From Candidatus Culexmicrobium profundum (GTDB taxonomy: Archaea; Thermoproteota; Methanomethylicia; Culexarchaeales; Culexmicrobiaceae), in assembly GCA_025061245.1 (NCBI GenBank), contig JANZKD010000032.1, forward strand, positions 1-13,962: 13,962 bases of DNA, in the 5' to 3' direction. Below, one piece after another: positions 1 to 7,265 of the stretch (position 1 is its first letter; every line of letters starts with the position of its first letter). The position numbers and the translations under genes were made by a program. Below the pieces are notes generated by a model. It made no database searches. It saw only the letters and a list, made by a program, of their open reading frames with translations, and was not told the origin of the DNA.

Positions 1-501
1 AGTGTTAACGTAAGCGACAAGTCTACTAGAATTAGTGGCTGTCACTCCAATCAAGCCCTCGAAAACAGCCATAAGTGAATAGTAGCCAGCTATGCCAAAG
101 TGATTACTGTTCCTAACCAAAACCATTGAAATACCAAAACGCTTAGCCTTCTCTATAGCCAATCTCATAGCCTTAACTCCAACCACCTGACCGAAACCAT
201 TATCCCCATCAATTAGGGCTGTAGCTCCAAAATCCCTTATAACCCGGATGTCGGGGTTAATGTTTACATTACCCCTCTTAACACCCTCAACATACCTCCA
301 AGTCCTCTGAACACCATGACTAGAAATACCAAACAAATCAGCCAAAACCAATACATCAGCAACAATCCTAGAATCCTCACTGGAAACGCCAACACCTCTA
401 AGAATATCATACACATAAGCCCTCAAATCAAAGAAACTAACACCAAAATAATCCTCAGAGGGAATAGGAGGTTCACGCTCATAAAAGTCAAGTTCAACCA
501 A
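1..501 (-). CDS. malate/L-lactate dehydrogenase-family NAD(P)-dependent oxidoreductase (C-terminus beyond window)
   Basis: Reading the minus strand from a TTG at 501 gives 167 open codons that run off the window at base 1. That is about half the usual 340-360 residues of the Ldh_2 family, which holds malate, L-lactate, sulfolactate and ureidoglycolate dehydrogenases. These cytoplasmic enzymes oxidise 2-hydroxyacids with NAD(P). Hallmarks seen are GISSHGVQR (residues 58-66), GATALIDGDNGFGQVVG (92-108), and VRNSNHFGIAGYY (129-141), whose His134 is the likely catalytic base. The start is uncertain: GGTGTG just upstream (minus strand) may serve as ribosome-binding site, and the N-terminal 17 residues look like a short extension before the usual first helix. 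The exact substrate cannot be read from this half. The gene diverges from the toxin-antitoxin cluster. Confidence 0.9.
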   Translation of the reverse strand, partial: MVELDFYEREPPIPSEDYFGVSFFDLRAYVYDILRGVGVSSEDSRIVADVLVLADLFGISSHGVQRTWRYVEGVKRGNVNINPDIRVIRDFGATALIDGDNGFGQVVGVKAMRLAIEKAKRFGISMVLVRNSNHFGIAGYYSLMAVFEGLIGVTATNSSRLVAYVNT

Positions 502-525
502 TCCAACACACCCATAATAAAATTG

Positions 526-547
526 GAAAAACAATTGAAAAACAATT
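526..547. repeat. two tandem 11-bp repeats GAAAAACAATT
   Basis: GAAAAACAATT occurs twice head to tail (526-536 and 537-547), one helical turn apart, in the divergent space just upstream of the dehydrogenase start at 501. It could be a regulator site for the dehydrogenase or simply low-complexity AT-rich DNA. Confidence 0.4.
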
Positions 548-609
548 CCAAACAATATTTCTAAACAGCTTTCAAAGGCTCAAATCTGATGGAAAATAAT
601 TGAATGTAA

Positions 610-681
610 TCAGATAAACTTATATATTCAGATAAAATTTTTATGTCAGATAAAAATGTCAAATCAGAAAATAATATCAAA
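610..681 (+). repeat. 18-bp-periodic direct repeats (TCAGATAAA) over the abrB-type promoter and start codon
   Basis: TCAGATAAA occurs perfectly at 610-618, 628-636 and 646-654, each exactly 18 bp after the last. A degenerate copy, TCAGAAAAT, follows at 664-672, again 18 bp on. The first unit contains the TATA-like box, the third contains the ATG at 656, and the fourth lies in the coding region. This is the layout expected of an operator for autoregulation by the AbrB-type antitoxin, possibly with its toxin; that role is inferred. Confidence 0.7.
619..628 (+). promoter_or_regulatory. TATA-like promoter of the first toxin-antitoxin module
   Basis: CTTATATATT is centred about 33 bases before the ATG at 656. 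Archaeal transcription normally starts about 25 bases after the box, so the leader would be only a few bases long. It lies inside the first 18-bp repeat, so a bound regulator would compete with TBP. Confidence 0.55.
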
Positions 682-907
682 AATTGGTAAGAGAGGAGCC
701 ATATATCTACCCAAAAAAATCCTACAGAAACTAGGCATAAATGAAGGAGATAAAATTCTAATCGAAGTTAAAAAAGGTGAATTGACAATTAAATTCATAC
801 CAGACCCACTATCACTTGCATTAAGAATAAAGAAGTGGGCAAAAACCACTGTAAAGGAATTTGAAGAAGAATCGGAGAGAGAGCAAAATGAATTCTACAA
901 GACTTAA
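656..907 (+). CDS. AbrB/SpoVT-type (VapB) antitoxin
   Basis: This 83-residue protein has an N-terminal AbrB/SpoVT swapped-hairpin DNA-binding domain at about residues 4-47, with the typical pattern GKRGAIYLPKKI...LGINEGDKILIEV. A charged helical tail at about 50-83 (SLALRIKKWAKTTVKEFEEE) would be the part that wraps the toxin. VapB antitoxins of this type neutralise a PIN RNase and, as a dimer or with the toxin, repress their own promoter. The PIN gene follows with a 20-base overlap, which supports the pairing. The start at 656 fits the promoter spacing; an ATG at 643 is in another frame. The four 18-bp repeats over its start are candidate binding sites. Confidence 0.85.
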   Translation: MSNQKIISKIGKRGAIYLPKKILQKLGINEGDKILIEVKKGELTIKFIPDPLSLALRIKKWAKTTVKEFEEESEREQNEFYKT

Positions 908-1379
908 AGTATTACTAGATTCAACCTACATTCTACCAAGCTTCGGAATAGAAGTTGAAGGATTAACAGACAATCACATAGCAAAGCTAAGAGAAGCTAA
1001 AATTAAGGGAAAAATCGAGTTTTACTGCTCACCAGTAATATGGATTGAAGTTCTAGGAAAAATATGGAGAGAAAGCAAACATAGAAAAATAGAAGTTGAA
1101 GAAATAGTAGAGAGAGCAGTTGAAGCACTAATAAAATCAGAATTCTACAATTGGATTAAACCCTCAGCAGAAGCCATTAAACTAGCCTTTAAACTCCGTA
1201 AAAAAGGCCATAAAGATAACATAGATAACATTCTATATGCAACAGCAGCAACCAACAAGATGATATTCCTAACCATGGATGAAGACCTAAAAAACTTCCT
1301 AATAAAAAACAACTATGAAGCAAAACACCTATTAAATCACATAGAACTATTAAAACAATTAGAAGAAAATTCAATTTAG
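888..1379 (+). CDS. PIN-domain RNase toxin (VapC type), partner of the AbrB antitoxin
   Basis: The 163-residue PIN domain covers almost the whole protein. The usual acidic metal-binding residues are visible: Asp11 in VLLDSTYI, Glu54 in IWIEVLGK, Asp110/Asp113 in HKDNIDNILYATAA, and Asp131 in LTMDEDLKNF. VapC toxins are magnesium-dependent endoribonucleases, typically cutting tRNA or rRNA, held inactive by the antitoxin. I chose ATG 888, with GGAGAGAG 5-10 bases upstream; an in-frame TTG at 861 would add nine charged residues before the first strand. It overlaps the end of the antitoxin gene by 20 bases, so the two are probably translated together. All four acidic positions are present, so the toxin looks active. 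The RNA target is unknown. Confidence 0.85.
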   Translation: MNSTRLKVLLDSTYILPSFGIEVEGLTDNHIAKLREAKIKGKIEFYCSPVIWIEVLGKIWRESKHRKIEVEEIVERAVEALIKSEFYNWIKPSAEAIKLAFKLRKKGHKDNIDNILYATAATNKMIFLTMDEDLKNFLIKNNYEAKHLLNHIELLKQLEENSI

Positions 1380-1419
1380 TTTAGCAACATAGGTTTCTAG
1401 AAACATAAGGCATCAAGAA

Positions 1420-1451
1420 ATTTATATGTAAGATCATTGTAAGTACATGTA
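1420..1451 (+). promoter_or_regulatory. TATA-like box and TACATGTA palindrome before the RHH antitoxin gene
   Basis: TTTATATG (1421-1428) is centred about 26 bases before the ATG at 1451, which predicts a leaderless mRNA. A perfect 8-bp palindrome, TACATGTA (1444-1451), overlaps the first base of the start codon. TGTAAG also occurs at 1427 and 1438, 11 bases apart. These are plausible autoregulatory sites for the RHH antitoxin. Confidence 0.5.
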
Positions 1452-1711
1452 TGACTGTAATTACAATAAGAATAGATGAAGAAACAAAAAGAAAAATGAA
1501 AGAAATCAAGATTAACTGGAGTGCATATATCAGAGAAGCAATATGGAAGAAAATAGAGGAGGAAAGAGGAAAAAATCTAGCTAAAGCAGTATTAATCAAT
1601 GAGAAATTAAAAAGAAAAAGTCTAGGCGAAATGAAAGCTGAAGAAATCATAAGAAAATTTAGGGATGAACGCTATGCGGGAAGTAGCCGTAGACGCAAGC
1701 ATAATAGTTAA
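1451..1711 (+). CDS. ribbon-helix-helix (VapB type) antitoxin
   Basis: This 86-residue protein opens with the RHH pattern MTVITIRIDEETKRKMKEIK, a strand followed by a helix, then WSAYIREAIWKKIEEE as the second helix (about residues 23-38). The basic C-terminal half (about 39-86) is the likely toxin-binding tail. It would dimerise on DNA through its strands and neutralise the PIN toxin that follows. Its last 38-47 bases overlap the toxin gene in another frame, so the GSSRRRKHNS tail is encoded by the same DNA as the toxin's first strand. This overlap is longer than the few bases usual for VapBC pairs and ties the two ends together evolutionarily. Confidence 0.85.
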   Translation: MTVITIRIDEETKRKMKEIKINWSAYIREAIWKKIEEERGKNLAKAVLINEKLKRKSLGEMKAEEIIRKFRDERYAGSSRRRKHNS

Positions 1712-2096
1712 ATGGTTTGTAATTGAAGAAAACTCCGATAAAGCTTTAGAATTGAGAGATAAGTATGTTGAGGGAGAAATAAGGATAATAGCACCAGAAC
1801 TCATCACCTTCGAGATATTAAATGCACTAAAATACAAGGAACTCTTCAACGAAGAGGAATTAAAAGAGATATCAGAAGCCCTCCAAGCATACTCCTTCAG
1901 CCTATACCCCCTAAAAGGGGAATATGCTAGGAAAACAGTAGAAGTAGCAGTAAAAAACAATATTACAATTTATGATGCATCGTACGTAGCTTTAGCAATT
2001 ATGAGAAAAACCCAAATGTATACAGCAGATGAGAAGCTAATAAAGAAACTTAGAAAGAAATATTTAAAATATGTTAAAAGCATCCAAGAAATCTAA
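1665..2096 (+). CDS. PIN-domain RNase toxin (VapC type), partner of the RHH antitoxin
   Basis: The 143-residue PIN protein is close to the usual VapC length. Likely catalytic acids are Asp10 (VAVDASIIVKWF), Glu50 (LITFEILNALKY), Asp104 (ITIYDASYVALA) and Asp122 (MYTADEKLIKKL), so it looks like an intact ribonuclease. Its sequence is much closer to the classic VapC pattern than the first PIN gene here, so the two modules do not look like recent duplicates. The start may be ATG 1665 or ATG 1674; AGGGAT at 1661 suits 1674 slightly better, and both keep the first PIN strand. The gene ends 11 bases before the convergent MFS gene. Confidence 0.88.
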   Translation: MNAMREVAVDASIIVKWFVIEENSDKALELRDKYVEGEIRIIAPELITFEILNALKYKELFNEEELKEISEALQAYSFSLYPLKGEYARKTVEVAVKNNITIYDASYVALAIMRKTQMYTADEKLIKKLRKKYLKYVKSIQEI

Positions 2097-2107
2097 GAGA
2101 ATTCAAA

Positions 2108-3325
2108 CTACTTCTTAAGAGTTTCAGGAACAGTCTTTAATATGGGCATTCTAATGAATAAGTCAATTATTATTGGAATTATAAAGACTAGATTTGGATC
2201 CACATCTTGATAGAGGTATCCTCCAATAAGCATTGCAGGAACCCTAGTTAAGTTTTGAAGTAAACTTGTAACACCAGTCCACCTCCCCCTATACTCAGGT
2301 GGAACCAACTCCATGCTCATAGTCATCCAGGCATTGCTACCCATCATAACACCCCTCAAAGCCCAAGCCAACAATAATACATATGGATTACTTGGTGGAG
2401 CTAAAACTAAGAGGAGAAAGCTACCATAAAAGAAGGGTCTAGTCAGATAAATGGTGAATTTCCGGCCCCTACTATCAGCTAATCTTCCAAGTGGAAGGGC
2501 GAGAAGCATTGAAATCAAAGTCTGACATGTACCCATATAACCAATGGTGAGGGAATCAGCACCCTTAAACTCAACTGCATAGACGAAGGGGAAGGGCATA
2601 CTCATACCCCAAGTAATGGAGCCTAAGGCTTGAATGAAGGCGAAGCGCTTCAACCCCCTTCCAACACTAAAAACCTCCCTAAATCCAGCCAAAATACGCC
2701 TAGCACCCATCTCAGCACTAAAACGTATATCCTCAAGGCTAAATGCAACATAGATTGAAACAATTATTATGCCTACAAGCTGAATATAATAGAGCGGCCT
2801 AATACCCTCAACAGAAATACCTCCAAACAAGTAGACTAGGAAGCCTCCAATAGTAGGAGCAGTAACACTGAAAAGCTGCATAAGAGTGGTACGTAAACCA
2901 TAACCAGTAGCCCTATCCCTATCAGAGAGGCTATTTGCAATAATAATGTTCTGAATCCTCCAAACCAAAGTCATAGTTAAAGTTTGAAGTATAACTGCAA
3001 CAACAATCCAAAGCCAATTCTGAGCAAAGGCGAAAAAGGCTATAGATAAAATCTGAATAAGCATTCCAACTATAAGAATACGCTTAACACTATAAACATC
3101 AGAAAGCCAGCCAGCGGGAATAGAGAACAATGCACTAACAGCAGATCCAATAGCCCTAATACCTCCAAGCTCCACTGGAGAAGCACCAAGCTCAACAATA
3201 TAGAGGTTACTGAAATTCTGAGTCAACTGGTCTAGAAAGGATGCAGCAACACCCCTAACTAGCAAAACCCTATAATTCCTAGACTGCTCCCCAAGGAACT
3301 TCTTTAGCCGTGAAATTGACAGCAT
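2108..3325 (-). CDS. MFS transporter
   Basis: The product is a 405-residue integral membrane protein with about twelve hydrophobic segments, the usual size of a major facilitator carrier. The cytoplasmic loop motif typical of MFS is seen after segment 2 (GWLSDVYSVKR) and again, better conserved, in the middle of the second half (LGRLADSRGRK). I chose ATG 3325 because GGTTGATCT precedes it and the MFS fold begins soon after. A start at 3412 would add 29 residues, largely hydrophobic, with little ribosome-binding signal. It lies just after oppF on the same strand, so it may be the last gene of the transporter operon. A role in exporting or importing a small solute is all that can be said. Confidence 0.85.
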   Translation of the reverse strand: MLSISRLKKFLGEQSRNYRVLLVRGVAASFLDQLTQNFSNLYIVELGASPVELGGIRAIGSAVSALFSIPAGWLSDVYSVKRILIVGMLIQILSIAFFAFAQNWLWIVVAVILQTLTMTLVWRIQNIIIANSLSDRDRATGYGLRTTLMQLFSVTAPTIGGFLVYLFGGISVEGIRPLYYIQLVGIIIVSIYVAFSLEDIRFSAEMGARRILAGFREVFSVGRGLKRFAFIQALGSITWGMSMPFPFVYAVEFKGADSLTIGYMGTCQTLISMLLALPLGRLADSRGRKFTIYLTRPFFYGSFLLLVLAPPSNPYVLLLAWALRGVMMGSNAWMTMSMELVPPEYRGRWTGVTSLLQNLTRVPAMLIGGYLYQDVDPNLVFIIPIIIDLFIRMPILKTVPETLKK

Positions 3326-3427
3326 GTAGATCAACCCGCATGCATTACACCAGTAGACGATTAATGAAAATAAACAGCCTAGTAAGTTAAATATTATTAT
3401 TATTTTCAACATTTATTTAAGAGAAAA

Positions 3428-4420
3428 TCATTTCCTATCAATTAAATGGCAGGCTACCAGGTGCCCTCCTCCAACATCTATAAGGTTAGGCTCAACACGC
3501 CTACAAACATCCATAACATAAGGACATCTAGGATGAAACCTACAACCACTAGGAATATTTACTGGACTTGGAACTTCACCTAAAATTATGGCCTTACTTT
3601 TACGGGCAGTTGGATCTGGAATTGGAATAGCTTTTATCAAAGCCTTAGTATATGGATGCATAGGTGTTTTAAGAACAACATTAACATCTGATTGCTCAAC
3701 TATCTTTCCAAGATACATTATAGCCAACCTATCACAAATCTGCTTAGCAGTAGCTAGGTCATGAGTTATATAGAGATAGGATATATTCAATTCATCCCTC
3801 AACTTAAGCATCAACTTCAAAATAGCTGAACGTATTGATACATCAAGCATTGAAACAGGCTCATCTGCCACTATAAATTCTGGATTAAGAATCATAGCCC
3901 TCGCAATGGCAACCCTCTGACGCTGCCCACCACTAAGCTCATGGGGGAAACGATCAAAGAAATCTTCAGGAGGAGTTAACTCCACCCTCTCCAGCGCAGA
4001 GTATACTCTCTCCTCCACATCTCCAATTTTATGAATAAGTAGTGGCTCAGCTACGAAGTCAAATATTGTCATGCGGGGATCTAGAGATTGATATGGATCT
4101 TGGTAAATTATCTGTGCACTCTTACGGAATTCCTTCAACTCCCTCCTATTAAATGAAAGTATATCTCGGCCCTTAAAGTAAATATTTCCATCAGTAGGTT
4201 CAATAAGTCTTAAAAGCAGTTTACCCGTAGTGGTTTTACCACAACCACTCTCACCAGCCAAACCTAAAATTTCACCCTTCCTAATGTCAAGACTCACTCC
4301 ATCAACAGCTCTAATATATTCCCTCCTCTTAGAGAATAGGGACTGTAAAAGTCCCCTCCTAAGTGGAAACCATTTCTTTACGTTAATTGCATGAATTAAG
4401 ACTTCATTACTCGATGACAT
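3428..4420 (-). CDS. oppF: oligopeptide/dipeptide ABC transporter ATP-binding protein, OppF type
   Basis: This is a 330-residue cytoplasmic ATPase. Walker A GESGCGKTT is at residues 56-64, the Q-loop at YQDP (106-109), signature LSGGQRQRV at 162-170, Walker B FIVADE at 182-187 and the H-loop His at 220. The C-terminal oligopeptide-transporter extension starts at HPYTKALIKAIP (255-266). It ends in a cysteine set (Cys293, 299, 306, 324) that in this family can hold an iron-sulfur cluster. With OppD it powers import through OppB and OppC. The gene starts inside the 3' end of oppD (25-base overlap), and its upstream ribosome-binding region lies in the 101-bp repeat. Its last 36 repeat-encoded residues are identical to those of OppD, which is unusual because the rest of the two ATPases differs widely. 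Confidence 0.95.
   Translation of the reverse strand: MSSSNEVLIHAINVKKWFPLRRGLLQSLFSKRREYIRAVDGVSLDIRKGEILGLAGESGCGKTTTGKLLLRLIEPTDGNIYFKGRDILSFNRRELKEFRKSAQIIYQDPYQSLDPRMTIFDFVAEPLLIHKIGDVEERVYSALERVELTPPEDFFDRFPHELSGGQRQRVAIARAMILNPEFIVADEPVSMLDVSIRSAILKLMLKLRDELNISYLYITHDLATAKQICDRLAIMYLGKIVEQSDVNVVLKTPMHPYTKALIKAIPIPDPTARKSKAIILGEVPSPVNIPSGCRFHPRCPYVMDVCRRVEPNLIDVGGGHLVACHLIDRK
3453..3553 (-). repeat. 101-bp perfect direct repeat, copy in the oppF 3' end
   Basis: Bases 3453-3553 match 4421-4521 at every position, 968 bp away in the same orientation. The first differing bases are 3452/4420 and 3554/4522. The copy encodes the segment from Pro290 to Val322 of OppF plus two bases of the next codon. 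Confidence 0.97.
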
Positions 4421-5358
4421 GCTACCAGGTGCCCTCCTCCAACATCTATAAGGTTAGGCTCAACACGCCTACAAACATCCATAACATAAGGACATCTAGG
4501 ATGAAACCTACAACCACTAGGTGGATTAAGGAGGTCAGGAGGTCTCCCACCTATTGGCTCAAAGCTCTTAGCCTCCTCCTCTATACTTGGATAATTAGCT
4601 AGTAATCCCTGGGAATATGGGTGGAGAGGATTCTTGAATAGGGAGACTATATCTGAAAACTCAACTATCTTACCAGCATACATAATAGCAGCCTTATTAC
4701 ATGTATCAGCTATCACTGATAAGTCATGAGTTATAATTATCATGGATAAGCCAAGCTTATCCCTCAAACTCCTAATCAACTCTAATATTTGAGCTTGAAC
4801 AATTACATCCAAAGCTGTGACAGGTTCATCTGCAATTATGAGGTCAGGATTACATGCTAATGCCAATGCTATTATGGCACGTTGCTTCATACCCCCGCTA
4901 AATTCATGTGGATAATCCTTCGCCCTCTCAGGACTCAAACCCACAAGTGAAAAAAGCCTTTCAACCCTCTCCCAAGCCTCCTTCTTGCCTATGTTTTCAT
5001 GAGTGCAAATAGCCTGAACTATCTGGTCACCAACCCTAAAAACAGGGTTAAGAGCATTCATTGCACCTTGAAAAACTATTGAAATACGCTTCCACCTATA
5101 ATTCTCTCTCAACTCATCCTCCCTAAGCTTTAAGAGATCAACACCATCAAATAGAATGCTTCCAGAAATTATTTTGGCATTATCTGGTAGAAGCCTTGTA
5201 ATTGAGAGAGCCAGAGTAGTTTTGCCACATCCACTCTCACCAGCTAAACCTAGAAAGTCACCTTTATCCATGTATAAGTTTACTCCATCAACAGCCCTTA
5301 CCATTCCTTTACTAATCCTATAATAAACCCTTAAATCTCTCACATTCAATAGGCTCAT
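4396..5358 (-). CDS. oppD: oligopeptide/dipeptide ABC transporter ATP-binding protein, OppD type
   Basis: This 320-residue ATPase pairs with OppF. Walker A GESGCGKTT is at residues 40-48, the Q-loop at FQGAMNALNP (96-105), signature FSGGMKQRA at 153-161, Walker B LIIADE at 173-178 and the H-loop His at 211. FSGGMKQR is typical of OppD/DppD, whereas OppF carries LSGGQRQR. The C-terminal region from HPYSQGLLANYP onward ends in the same four-cysteine segment as OppF (Cys283, 289, 296, 314). The ATG at 5358 has a clear site, GGTGAT, three bases before it, lying next to the end of oppC. The 3' end carries the second copy of the 101-bp repeat and overlaps oppF. Confidence 0.95.
   Translation of the reverse strand: MSLLNVRDLRVYYRISKGMVRAVDGVNLYMDKGDFLGLAGESGCGKTTLALSITRLLPDNAKIISGSILFDGVDLLKLREDELRENYRWKRISIVFQGAMNALNPVFRVGDQIVQAICTHENIGKKEAWERVERLFSLVGLSPERAKDYPHEFSGGMKQRAIIALALACNPDLIIADEPVTALDVIVQAQILELIRSLRDKLGLSMIIITHDLSVIADTCNKAAIMYAGKIVEFSDIVSLFKNPLHPYSQGLLANYPSIEEEAKSFEPIGGRPPDLLNPPSGCRFHPRCPYVMDVCRRVEPNLIDVGGGHLVACHRVMKS
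4421..4521 (-). repeat. 101-bp perfect direct repeat, copy in the oppD 3' end
   Basis: This is the partner of 3453-3553. Just outside the repeat the shared Ala-Cys-His residues use different third bases (GCA TGT here, GCC TGC in oppF), so the identity stops abruptly. That is the mark of a conversion tract rather than slow purifying selection. Confidence 0.97.
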
Positions 5359-5362
5359 ATCA

Positions 5363-6244
5363 TCACCTTCTCCTAATCCTTGGATTAACTATCTGATCCA
5401 TAGCGTATCCAATAAATGAAAACGCTAATACAACAAGAGCTATACATATGCCTGGAGGGAGAATATACCACCAACATCCAGATGAAAGAGCTCCACAACT
5501 AAAAGCATAATGTAAAATCATACCCCAACTAACATGGGTTGGATCACCAAGCCCCAGGAAGCTTAAAGCTGACTCTGATAAAATTGCTCCACCAACCTGC
5601 AGAGTCATTTGAGCAGCTATTAAAGGTAGAACATTTGGAAGTATATGCTTCCGCAACACCCATAAGTCTCCAGCTCCAGCCGCCTTAACCGACTCTATAA
5701 ATGGCTTCTCCTTAATAGACATTACCTGAGACCTAATAACCCTAGCAGTTCCAGTCCAACTTAAAATTCCAATTACAAAAATAATATTCCAAATACTCCT
5801 ACCAAGCAGTGCAGATAAAACAATCATTAATGGAAGACCGGGTATAACTAGGAATAAGTCAGTAATCCTCATGAGAATGTCATCCAGCCAAGAGCCAAAG
5901 TAACCTGCAATTGAACCTATAAGGGCTCCCAACCCCCCAGAAATTATGGTGGCTAGAAATCCAACTAGAAGAGATATCCTACCACCATGAATAATAAGAG
6001 TAAATACATCCCTCCCCAACTCATCAGTTCCAAAAATATGCCTATTAGATGGAGGCTTCAAAACCTCATGAATATTACCTTCAGAAGCCTTTATTGAGTA
6101 GGATGAAAGATATGGAGCGAAAATTGAGAGTGAAATAAATACAGTCAATATAGCTAATCCAAAAACACCTAAACGACTCATCATAAATTGATCCATGAAA
6201 ATTTTAAAGCGCTTCCAGAGAACTGAAATTTCATGACGAAACAT
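5363..6244 (-). CDS. oppC: peptide ABC transporter permease, OppC type
   Basis: The 293-residue inner permease has an N-terminal membrane segment (about residues 24-46, LGVFGLAILTVFISLSIFAP). Next comes the family motif FGTDELGRDVF, then the BPD_transp_1 core of five more segments. The cytoplasmic EAA loop that docks on the ATPase is seen as AAGAGDLWVLRKHILPNVLP. It forms the channel with OppB. ATG 6244 has GGAGG upstream with about nine bases spacing. It lies 16 bases after oppB and 4 bases before oppD, so these genes form one transcript. Confidence 0.95.
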   Translation of the reverse strand: MFRHEISVLWKRFKIFMDQFMMSRLGVFGLAILTVFISLSIFAPYLSSYSIKASEGNIHEVLKPPSNRHIFGTDELGRDVFTLIIHGGRISLLVGFLATIISGGLGALIGSIAGYFGSWLDDILMRITDLFLVIPGLPLMIVLSALLGRSIWNIIFVIGILSWTGTARVIRSQVMSIKEKPFIESVKAAGAGDLWVLRKHILPNVLPLIAAQMTLQVGGAILSESALSFLGLGDPTHVSWGMILHYAFSCGALSSGCWWYILPPGICIALVVLAFSFIGYAMDQIVNPRIRRR

Positions 6245-6260
6245 CCAATAGAACCTCCAA

Positions 6261-7229
6261 TTAAAATCGAATTCTAGGATCAGCTACACCATAAATTATA
6301 TCTGCAATAAAATTAGCGAGAACCACGAGAATAGTAATTATGAGGAAGGCACCCTGCAACAATTGATAATCATGAGCTAAAACTGAACTATAAATGAGGC
6401 GGCCGACACCAGGCCATGAAAACACAGTTTCAGTTAAAATGGAGCCAGCCACCATGAAACCCAATCGTAGAGAAACTATGGTAATTAATGGAAGCATAGC
6501 ATTCCTCATAACATTCTTAAAGATAATAGTTCTATTCTTTAATCCAATAGCCTTAGCAGTTAAAGTATAATCCTCAGTGAGAGCATCCAACATCGTATTC
6601 CTCATAATAAGGAAGAGGCCGCCAAAAGTACCAACACCAAGAGAAATCATCGGTAAAGTGAGATGTCGAAGAACATCCCAAGCATAATCCCAAAAACTAG
6701 AATAATCAACACCAGGAGTTACAATTCCAAATATGGGAAATAAATGGAATTGAACAGAAAAAACAAGAATCATCATACCTCCAAGCCAAAACATCGGCAT
6801 GGAATATAGGGAGAGAGAAAGTATTATCGATGAAACATCAGTAACACTCCCTCTCTTCCAAGCTGCAAGAGCTCCAAGCACAACCCCCAAAAAAATGGCA
6901 ATAATATTGGAGGATAACATTAAAAGTATAGTATTTGGTAAACGCTCCAAAATAGCCTTAAAAACAGGTTCATGAAGCAAGAAAGAATAACCCAAATTAC
7001 CCCTCAACAAATTCCTCAAATATATAACATATTGATCTAGAAGAGGCTTATCCAAACCCATCTCCTTAAGCATAATCTCCTTTGCCTCAGGAGAAATACT
7101 GGGATTAAACATTATGGAAACAGGATCCCCAGGCATTATTCTAAAAAGGTAAAAATTCAAAGTGATAACTATGAAGATAGTAATCAACGACTCAATACTT
7201 CTCCTAAACACAAAGCTACGAAAACCCAA
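6261..7229 (-). CDS. oppB: peptide ABC transporter permease, OppB type
   Basis: The 322-residue permease begins with a membrane segment followed by the family motif FRIMPGDPVSIMF (about residues 29-41). Five further membrane segments follow, and the EAA loop is GLKNRTIIFKNVMRNAMLP. The C-terminus DIIYGVADPRIRF is typical of OppB/DppB. The start is TTG at 7229, with AGGGGG about eight bases upstream on the minus strand; no ATG fits the N-terminal motif. It follows the binding-protein gene by 36 bases. A T- and A-rich stretch with TTTTTATATT in that gap could give a weak internal promoter. Confidence 0.95.
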   Translation of the reverse strand: MGFRSFVFRRSIESLITIFIVITLNFYLFRIMPGDPVSIMFNPSISPEAKEIMLKEMGLDKPLLDQYVIYLRNLLRGNLGYSFLLHEPVFKAILERLPNTILLMLSSNIIAIFLGVVLGALAAWKRGSVTDVSSIILSLSLYSMPMFWLGGMMILVFSVQFHLFPIFGIVTPGVDYSSFWDYAWDVLRHLTLPMISLGVGTFGGLFLIMRNTMLDALTEDYTLTAKAIGLKNRTIIFKNVMRNAMLPLITIVSLRLGFMVAGSILTETVFSWPGVGRLIYSSVLAHDYQLLQGAFLIITILVVLANFIADIIYGVADPRIRF

Positions 7230-7265
7230 AGTCCAAACCCCCTAAAAATATAAAAAACATGAAAA

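Noticed and set aside
316..564. 82-codon open frame on the plus strand
   Set aside because: It lies mostly antisense to the clearly conserved dehydrogenase fragment, and its composition (Asn, Thr, Ile rich) is that of a shadow frame.
861..887. Upstream TTG start adding nine residues to the first PIN toxin
   Set aside because: The added residues are charged and precede the first PIN strand; ATG 888 has a better ribosome-binding site and gives a normal N-terminus.
3326..3412. 29-residue extension of the MFS protein from an ATG at 3412
   Set aside because: No good ribosome-binding site; the usual MFS start region begins at ATG 3325 with GGTTGAT before it. Not fully excluded.
4387..4602. 71-codon plus-strand frame over the repeated segment
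   Set aside because: Antisense to the oppD/oppF junction, where both minus-strand genes are certain; no start signal.
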